Assembly (NCBI GenBank): GCA_029216955.1
Contig: JANAVB010023996.1
Coordinates: 19,050,742-19,114,741 of the forward strand
Source of the DNA: Iris pallida
Lineage: Eukaryota; Streptophyta; Magnoliopsida; Asparagales; Iridaceae
Direction: 5' to 3'
DNA: 64,000 nucleotides
A program made the position numbers and the translations under genes. Shown here piece after piece: positions 56,545 to 64,000 of this stretch; the stretch's first letter is position 1, and each line of letters starts with the position of its first letter. The notes beneath the pieces are model-generated. The model worked only from the letters and a program-made list of their open reading frames with translations. It did no database searches and was not told the origin of the DNA.

Positions 56545-59500
56545 TGTCACGACCCGCACCCTAGAAATAGGGCACGTGACGTGGGTACGTCCAGCCTACG
56601 CCGCAGCATCGGCGGTAGAACGCTGTCCTAGGTCATAACATCTAACAGATAAGGGTAATATACAGTTATACTTCCCGAATGGGGGCGATATAACACAATA
56701 TAACTCAACCACATCTAGGATAGAACAGGAATGATATAGAAAGATAAAGATAGATAACAACCAGGAATGTAACATCACAGAGATACAAATCCAGAATTCT
56801 AAGTGACTAAAATAAAATACATCTCAGAATATCTCAAGTCTAAAACAGTGATCCAAAAAGTAAGGCAATCCTAAAAACTAAAGGAAGTAACATCAACTGC
56901 CAGCAGGTCCAAGTCACTAGTGATGTCTAATGCTGCACCAAGAGGGATAGACACCAGAGCCTCATCATTCACTGTAAAATTTTCAACAGGTCCAGTCAGG
57001 ACAGGAGCGAGTACAGTACATCTCAACAAATCATAGCAGGTTAGAAACATATGACATGCAGTAAAATAAGATACAGGTACTGAAAGAAAACAGTATGTAA
57101 AGCAGGAAAAGAACTGTAATGTAAATATCTACTATACATAGAGAACTAGCAGTGACTAGTGAGTCAGAGTACGAGATAGCACATATGAACAGGACAGATT
57201 TGCACAGGATGTCGAGGTGCACAGGAATCTATACTACGAGGAATTGTTCACACGACCACTAGCACTCCCCCGTATCCCCAATCAATACACAAGGATCTAA
57301 ACAGGTTATGTTATTACACAGGATATCACATGGGGGCCCATATAGGGTGCACATGATAGTATACATGGGGGCTCCGTGAACATGAGAGTACAAGATTCAC
57401 AGGAGTGCACATGTAATGAAAGCACAGAAGTACATGATGTAAGTGAAACGCACAAGCACAATGTACCCGATGCTCCCGAGGGGGATAACATCGCATGTAG
57501 AGATCCATATAGTACCAATCCGTGTGACCAACGTGACAGTACAAGTAAAGTAATCTACTACAGGTAATAATTCTAAGCAGGATATGAAATGATCAGAGAA
57601 TGTACTCGCCTCGTATCTGAATGTCTGAAGCAAATGTACTGTCCGAGGAGAGGTGTCTGGCTCCTAATCAGAACAGCACAAGTCACAACAAGTCTAAAAT
57701 GATATAATGAAGTCCTACTATGCATTCTACATGATTCTAGGTCAATCTAGGCCAAAGTCAACTCTTGGTCAACTCTGGTCAACCCTAGAAGTCAAACTAG
57801 GTCAACTAGGTCTATACTAGTCTAACCTAAGTCTAACAAGTCATTTATAAGTCTAACTAGACTAATAGACACACCATAGACCTATAGCTCATACATCTAT
57901 ACCATACCACATATGAAAGTATATGAATATCCCTATGTGCATATAGGCTAGTATCCATAGGCTCCCATATATGATATTTAAATTACATATATATACAATC
58001 ACACAATTTAAGGAGAAAACATATATATACATATATAGGTATATATATGATACACACATATGTAAATATAGGAAACTTAGAAAACAACCAAAGGCTAAAG
58101 TGTATGTGTGTGTGAAGAGTGTGAATGTGTGTGTATAGAGTGATAGGAAAAACACTAAAACAGTTAAGGGAAATAATATGGGGTGTGTGGTCTACATGTG
58201 TGTGTAGAGTAGTGAGAGGGAGTAACCCAAACAACCACCAATGCATTAGATTCTAAGTGTCAAACAAACTCAGATTTAAAAACAGTTTTAGGATGAACTT
58301 TGAATCTAATAATGTACACTCACAACAGACAACCAAAACCAATCCATAGAGATCTCAGATTTCAAGCTTTGTTCTCAGTTCACAGGGAAAATACCAATGC
58401 ATTGCCTTCATTCAAAACATGATCAGAAAATAAAGAAGGGACAGGAAACCAATTCAGTTTCTAAGGTAACCACATTGCAATTAAAACAAAGGAAATTTCA
58501 GTTGTACCCAGCAGTTAAGGTAATGGGAAAAGAACCTGGAATCTCAGGTTCAACCAAATACTCAAAATCAGTTTAAAAAAATGAACTGTCAACATCTCAG
58601 TTAACGCCTCATTCACATCTTAGTTTATCAAGTCACACAACCACCAAATTGACCCCAAATTCCTCATACATATAGATAATACTTAGAAGAACACATTAGG
58701 GGTTTGATAACATGTAAACAACAGTATCTAACAGGTTAATTTGATGTCCAAAACTCAGTTTATCAATCTGGACTGAAACAGAAATATGGACTGATACTTC
58801 ACAATTTTAATAAAACAGGGAATTGACATTTGATAATGCAAATCATCCTAAAATAGAGATTTAATGGTTGGTAACTAGCAAACATATTTTATACATGCTA
58901 TGAAACTTGTTTGTGTCCACAAAAGTGTCCAGTATCAAATAGACCCAAAATAGCATACACAGGACACAGAACCAACACTACATCGTGCACGTGTTCACAC
59001 CAATACTGTGCACGACACGACACGACACAACCCTCGTGCACGTGTCCCAAGGTTGACCTAGACTAGGGCTATCCAATGGACACCCTGTCCTGTGTCCAAG
59101 TCACGTGTACTGGACACAAAGCGTGCGTGTCAGTGCACAAAAATAGTGAAGGACTGCACAGGCCAAGCCCCATGCACGAGCTCGTGCGTATCCGACACAC
59201 CACGTGGGCTCGTGCCACTTGACACACGGGGTGACAGAAGTTGCCCCATGACGTGTGTCAAGTCTCACGTGTCGGGGAGTCGTGTCCAGGGCGCTGTGTC
59301 CCCCGAGTAGCAGGACAGCGTGCACAGCCTGCTCGCGCGCGTGCACCCGCGTGTGCACGTGTCAAATTCGACTCGACACGACACAATGACACCCCCAGTC
59401 CAACATAAATGCATAAGCAACCCCAAAAACTAAATTCCTATTCAAATACATTTCTAAATTACACACGAAATGCCCATTGGGGCATTTCATCAAACACCTA

Positions 59501-60311
59501 ACAGGGAACACTGATACGTGTCCAGAATGGACACGAAAATGACACGAAATTCTAGGAAAACCTAGTCCTACAGTTTGGCTAGGGTTTGGACATCCTAAAA
59601 ATGATTTTTACAGAATTTTTAATAGGTTAGAGGAGGTTATACCTAGTGGTGCACCAAGCTCCAAAAACACACCAAAGAAGAGAACCCTTCAAGCTCCAAA
59701 ACTCCTCAAATTGTGTGCCTCCTGTCAAATCTCAATCCCAACAGCAAGAAAACACCATTTAGAGACTATAGGAATTTGTTTGAAGGAAAAAGGAGCTAAT
59801 TTGGATTTTCTATGAATTTGTGAAGTTGGAACATTACCTCTTTTCTAAACTTGATGAATCCTAATGAAAGAGGCTATCCCTAAAAATTTGGGAGGATATA
59901 AATAGGGGATGGGCTGCTATGTGGCTGGCCAAAGGACCTAGGGTTAGGGTTTTAGCTTGTGGGTTGAGTCCTAACTAGTCTAGTCATGATTTGACTTGTG
60001 ACTACACAAGCCATTCTCTAACCAAACTAAATCCGATTAGCCCCAAATCAATTCTAACTAACTTGAAATAATTAACTTAGGTCACACTAGGGTTTCTTAA
60101 CCTAACCATGGTGTCTGGACCTAGGTTGGCCAATAGGACAGTCTCCTAGTCCACATGGGTCACAGTCTAAAACTAGCACCAAACAATTCACCAAAAATTA
60201 CCAAAAATCACTAAAAATCATATTAATTATATTTAATAATAAAAATCCCAAAATAATTTCAAAATTTTGAAAATGACCAAAATACCCTCAATTGAAAAAC
60301 TGGGTGTTACA
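56545..60311 (-). repeat. Element E 3' LTR
   Basis: 3767 bp; plus-strand limits TGTCACGACCCGCACC and CTGGGTGTTACA. In sense order: TATA-like TATTTATA (59904-59897), donor GAG/GTAATG (59838/59837), hairpin CGTGTCC/GGACACG (59535-59517), hairpin GAAATGCCC/GGGCATTTC (59488-59467), GC-rich part with six CACGTG (59362-58987), CA/TA-rich zone near 58080, W-box cluster (57806-57741), acceptor TTTTACAG (ending 56972). The same order as in A. Confidence 0.92.
58985..59365 (-). promoter_or_regulatory. G-box/ACGTG cluster in the E LTR
   Basis: Seven ACGTG cores, six of them the palindrome CACGTG, several as ACGTGTC, in a CpG- and GC-rich island of about 380 bases. CACGTG and ACGTGTC are binding cores of plant bZIP/bHLH factors and abscisic-acid-response factors. 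A's LTR has fewer (two CACGTG at 5880-5945). The cluster lies about 0.5 kb downstream of the TATA-like box. Confidence 0.5.
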
Positions 60312-60327
60312 ATCCTACCCACCTTAG
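60312..60327 (-). other. Element E polypurine tract
   Basis: On the minus strand CTAAGGTGGGTAGGAT directly precedes the 3' LTR, after TTTCGAGGACGAAATTTT. Confidence 0.8.
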
Positions 60328-60592
60328 AAAAATTTCGTCCTCGAAATTAAGATGATCGTACCCCTTCTAGGTCAAACCCCCACAATCAAAATCTCAGAAC
60401 CTATTTAAATCATTCAGTTGGAAAATGTAACTTATGGGGTCATGGCATGTAGTATCAGTTTAGGGTCTCATCTAGTTACACCAACATACTACAGTACTAG
60501 GAAATCACAAGATATCAAAACATACAACAATATGGTAGGGTGTATAAATTTTCAAAGACTGGCTAAGATATAGGTCAAGGACTCACCTCCAA

Positions 60593-61294
60593 CTAGGTCT
60601 GATGGCTGGAACTTCCTCCCGAAGGCGGAGTCCTGGCTGAGATAAGTGCAGCAGGACAGTCTCGCAGTCTGTGTGCAGCTGACCCACACAACAGGCACAC
60701 TCCTCTTCTCTTCCTACAGATGTCCCACACATGTCCAGGCTTCTTACAGAAGGCACAGGTAGGAACTCTCTCAGCTGGCCTCTGCTGAACAGGAGTCTGG
60801 ACTGGGTAGGCTGGTCTAGGCTGATAGTCTGGGTGCTCATGGGGCTCTGGGTATACACTGCTCCTCGGCCTCTTAGAACTAGGCTCCCCTCCTGAATATA
60901 CCAAATCCCACAGCAGTTGGATCCTACGACCCTGCTCCTTCGGGATCTCAGTCTGAACTCTCTGTGTCTCCAACACATCTCGGAGAAGTCTGGATATCTG
61001 AGCTCCGTCAGGAAACAAACCTGCCGAGGGTATGGTATGGGGTACTGCTCCTAGAGGCAGAGGAGGAGATGGGGAAGAACTCTTGGTCTCAGATGAGACT
61101 GCCACCCTCTCCTGAGTAACAGATGGTGGAGGAAGACTCTCTGGTAAGGATGCTGACACCTCCTCGATGGCGGGAGGTGCCACTACCCTTGGGTCAGCCT
61201 GAGGGGTCACTACCTCCTGAGCAGTAGGAGGTGGAAGCACACTGTCAGTAGCTGCAGCTGCTCTCAGGCGACAGGCTCGGGTCATGGGTGCCAT
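60593..61294 (-). CDS. Element E zinc-knuckle (mini-gag) protein
   Basis: A 233-codon intact frame from the ATG at 61294, directly after an acceptor-like CCTTCCAG. Residues 1-95 are Ala/Pro/Ser-rich and probably disordered. Residues 100-135 may form a helix (ISRLLRDVLETQRVQTEIPK). Residues 180-193 (CAFCKKPGHVWDIC) and 200-213 (CLLCGSAAHRLRDC) are two intact CX2CX4HX4C knuckles close to those of A (CAFCKKPGH). The capsid core present in the gag of A is absent, so the protein can bind nucleic acid but should not build a particle alone. It could help package E RNA into particles of a helper element. Open in a recently inserted copy. Confidence 0.75.
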   Translation of the reverse strand: MAPMTRACRLRAAAATDSVLPPPTAQEVVTPQADPRVVAPPAIEEVSASLPESLPPPSVTQERVAVSSETKSSSPSPPLPLGAVPHTIPSAGLFPDGAQISRLLRDVLETQRVQTEIPKEQGRRIQLLWDLVYSGGEPSSKRPRSSVYPEPHEHPDYQPRPAYPVQTPVQQRPAERVPTCAFCKKPGHVWDICRKRRGVCLLCGSAAHRLRDCPAALISARTPPSGGSSSHQT

Positions 61295-61297
61295 ACT

Positions 61298-63250
61298 GGA
61301 AGGGATAAAAACACAACAATCATTAAGGCTGTACAGGAATCTACCATCCTATATGCAAAACTGGTATTTATCAAGAAAATAAAATAAGACAACTACCAAT
61401 CATCTATAAAGGGTACTATTTAAGAAAAATCAAACCAAAAGTTTAAGGAACGAAAGTCAAAGCATTGAATCCAATCACAATCTAATATGTATAGAAGAGA
61501 GAGTGTTAGAGGAAAAGCTAACATTAAGCAAGGGTCATGTGATTTGTGGCATAAACATGAAGGTGTTATAGGAGGATTTGGGTCTCAACTATAGTTATCA
61601 AGTTACACTACTCATGGCATATTTGTTAAGCAATCTACAAGGCACAAGCTATTACTCCTAGCATGTATGGCTAACCGTGTATATATGTATATCTATATGG
61701 CTATATTATCATAACATAGAGATGAAAGGTTAGGTTTTCATGGCAGTTGTAAACACTAGTGTAGAGTGTCATGTGTACATGGGTTAAAACTTGAAATAAA
61801 GGGGTTCAATCATTCAGTTTAGCTTATCATTACATATTAGATCTGAAATTGAACTACACATATTGAAGCAGTATAAAGATGTAATCATGAATTCAGTTTT
61901 CAAAATTTTGGAGAATTCGAACATCAAAACCAAATCAATGTTCACCACAACCACAGCCTAACATGTAAGAGTATGAACCTAACATTATACATCTGCACAC
62001 AACCATGTATACGACTCAAAACATTATAATTTAAACTGCAATTTAAACTAAACACTTAGAATTCAAGGTTAAGGGTTTACTATGTACACAGTCTCAGATT
62101 TGACAATTCAACACAAATCTCAACCAAAATTTTGAAATAAAGCCCTGTATATAACATACATGTGTAGTGATGTAAGCAAGACTAATAACATGAAATTAAA
62201 TTTAAATTACGAATTTAATATGAAGAGCATAGAACTAGTCACTGATACTGCACTATATTGGAATACTAGGATTTAGAGAACTTTAACATTAATCATGTTA
62301 ACATGCATTTAGATAGGTTGGTAAACAAGTGTAGTATGCATACGTGTCAGACAAGTATCTGTGTCCACTATATATATTAGGGTAATGCAAGAATCAATGG
62401 CAAGAGGAAAATAATGATAAAATCTGTTCTGCCTATCTGTTTAAATAATGAACTATTTGAAACCAGAGCTATAACATCAATCTAAGTTAATGTCTAGCAG
62501 AAACACCAATTCATTGTATTAGGAAGAATTTATTGCAAGAAGTTACACAAGGTTATAGTAACAGCTAGGCTACTCCTACTCATACTCCTACTCCTAAGTT
62601 ATTTGATGATGGGGAACAATTTATACAACAGAATGGTACGATAGAGATGATATGTTTAAAACCTTCTCAAGATACAATCTGATAATCATATGCGTCTGTC
62701 CAAAATCATGTTACTCAGAGTCCTCGCCATGCCAGTAAGCAAGGCTGCGAATAACGATAGATTCCATAACTAGGGTATGCACCTCTACAATCATGTCATC
62801 TGGAAATCTCGCTATGCCGACTAGTATAGCTGCGAGAAATTCCAAATCTCATAACCAAGATACGTACATCCGAAGCCAGGTCTCCATGTTTCCGCCACGC
62901 CAGCTAATATGGCTGCGATAAACTACAGGTTCCATAATCATGTAGACGTTTTACCATCCCTGTATTCCCGTCAATATATGTTATCAGAAAGTATCGTAAC
63001 TCAGGCTATAAAATTCATCTCGATAGGAAATCAAAATCAACAACGATTCATCAAAATCAAATTCAATGATCAAGGAGTGAGAGCGAACAAACAAGGGGAA
63101 ATGATTCAAATTGAAGTTTAAATAAGATTCTCAAGGGTCGTCCCAGGAATCTTTCAAGGAATTCTAACTGTGATTGAGTACCCTTAAAATATATTCTAAT
63201 CCTACTGCAGGTTGTAGTGATACTCTAGTTCGAATACCACTACATAAACT
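61298..63250 (-). other. Element E long untranslated leader
   Basis: About 2 kb between primer site and ATG without convincing frames; A has only 222 bases between them. It contains TACTCAATCACA (63180-63169), shared with A and G, and three stem-loop repeats (62945-62721). The end, directly before the ATG, looks like a splice acceptor, so part of the leader may be removed from the mRNA. Confidence 0.55.
62721..62945 (-). repeat. Three tandem stem-loop repeats in the E leader
   Basis: Three units of 83-85 bases. In plus orientation each has CGC, 3 bases, GCC, 9 bases, GGC (AGC in unit 2), T, GCG: cores 62725-62749, 62810-62834 and 62893-62917. CGC/GCG pairs in all three; GCC/GGC in two and partly in the third. 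A CCATAAC/CATAATC-like word follows each. About 300-530 bases after the primer site in the sense direction. Confidence 0.6.
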
Positions 63251-63251
63251 C

Positions 63252-63269
63252 GACCTGCATGGGCCACCA
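63252..63269 (-). other. Element E primer-binding site, tRNA-Ile type
   Basis: The plus strand reads GACCTGCATGGGCCACCA, identical to the 18-base 3' end of plant tRNA-Ile(AAU) as I know it. On the minus strand the site starts 9 bases after the LTR, exactly as in A. Confidence 0.82.
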
Positions 63270-63278
63270 CTAAAAACG

Positions 63279-64000
63279 TGTCACGACCCGCACCCTAGAA
63301 ATAGGGCACGTGACGTGGGTACGTCCAGCCTACGCCGCAGCATCGGCGGTAGAACGCTGTCCTAGGTCATAACATCTAACAGATAAGGGTAATATACAGT
63401 TATACTTCCCGAATGGGGGCGATATAACACAATATAACTCAACCACATCTAGGATAGAACAGGAATGATATAGAAAGATAAAGATAGATAACAACCAGGA
63501 ATGTAACATCACAGAGATACAAATCCAGAATTCTAAGTGACTACAATAAAATACATCTCAGAATATCTCAAGTCTAAAACAGTGATCCAAAAAGTAAGGC
63601 AATCCTAAAAACTAAAGGAAGTAACATCAACTGCCAGCAGGTCCAAGTCACTAGTGATGTCTAATGCTGCACCAAGAGGGATAGACACCAGAGCCTCATC
63701 ATTCACTGTAAAATTTTCAACAGGTCCAGTCAGGACAGGAGCGAGTACAGTACATCTCAACAAATCATAGCAGGTTAGAAATATATGACATGCAGTAAAA
63801 TAAGATACAGGTACTGAAAGAAAATAGTATGTAAAGCAGGAAAAGAACTGTAATGTAAATATCTACTATACATAGAGAACTAGCAGTGACTAGTGAGTCA
63901 GAGTACGAGATAGCACATGTGAACAGGACAGATTTGCACAGGATGTCGAAGTGCACAGGAATCTATACTACGAGGAATTGTTCACACGACCACTAGCACT
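63279..64000 (-). repeat. Element E 5' LTR, partial
   Basis: The first 722 plus-strand bases of the second LTR, nearly identical to 56545-57266. It runs out of the window and should extend to about 67,050. Confidence 0.95.

Larger units (their letters stand above)
56545..64000 (-). mobile_element. Element E: young non-autonomous retrotransposon (tRNA-Ile group), partial
   Basis: Reads leftward: 5' LTR from beyond the window to 63279, primer site, a 2-kb leader, a 233-residue zinc-knuckle frame, purine tract and 3' LTR 56545-60311. The interior is only 2967 bp, with no protease, RT, RNase H or integrase. Over the 722 bases of 5' LTR visible I count five substitutions (four transitions) and no indel against the 3' LTR, so the insertion is recent. 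The left flank CTGAG (56540-56544) should be the target duplication; the right one is outside. E lies in the gag of D. Confidence 0.9.

Overview
The window is transposon-packed nuclear DNA of a flowering plant. It has plant-type Ty3/Gypsy chromoviruses with LTRs of up to 3.8 kb, a Sirevirus-like Ty1/Copia element, a Tat/Ogre-like Gypsy element, plant-type splice signals, AT-rich spacers and no prokaryotic gene organisation. I see no rRNA or tRNA gene and no intact host gene. Species cannot be told from the sequence.

Layout. 1-2.3 kb: a few exon-like segments on the minus strand, the only hint of host gene sequence. 2.5-2.83 kb: a G-rich minisatellite and a possible CACTA-type terminus. 2.84-26.47 kb: a Gypsy-type LTR on the minus strand ('X'), split by two insertions: element A (4856-17318, plus strand, target duplication TAGGA) and element B (18541-26322, minus strand, target duplication TAGTC). 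26.47-35.2 kb: a fragment resembling a plant-mobile-domain (PMD) coding region, split by element C (26748-34990, plus strand, target duplication GATGT). 35.2-36.8 kb: unassigned DNA with a 49-bp minisatellite. 36.8-42.9 kb: LTR and decayed interior of element G. About 42.9-50.0 kb: 5' LTR end, primer site, gag, protease and the start of RT of the Tat/Ogre-like element F. F is cut at 50021 by element D (minus strand, 3' LTR 50021-52904, coding 53074-56544). D is in turn cut at 56545 by element E (minus strand, 56545 to beyond the window end).

How the parts relate. A, E and G share an unusual primer-binding site matching the 3' end of plant tRNA-Ile, an exact 12-mer shortly after it, related LTR termini and LTRs of 3.6-3.8 kb. 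A and E also share two LTR hairpins, a W-box cluster and a splice donor/acceptor pair. E is young: five differences between its two LTRs over 722 bases. It encodes only a 233-residue protein with two zinc knuckles, without capsid core or pol, so it must be moved in trans; an A-like autonomous element is the natural candidate. A, C, D and F are dead copies whose in-frame stops are mostly of the C-to-T/G-to-A type expected from methylated cytosine. B is a pol-less Sirevirus.

Most notable: the tRNA-Ile-primed autonomous/non-autonomous pair with its shared cis-elements, an array of 15 tandem hairpins in the LTR of D, and three stem-loop repeats in the leader of E.
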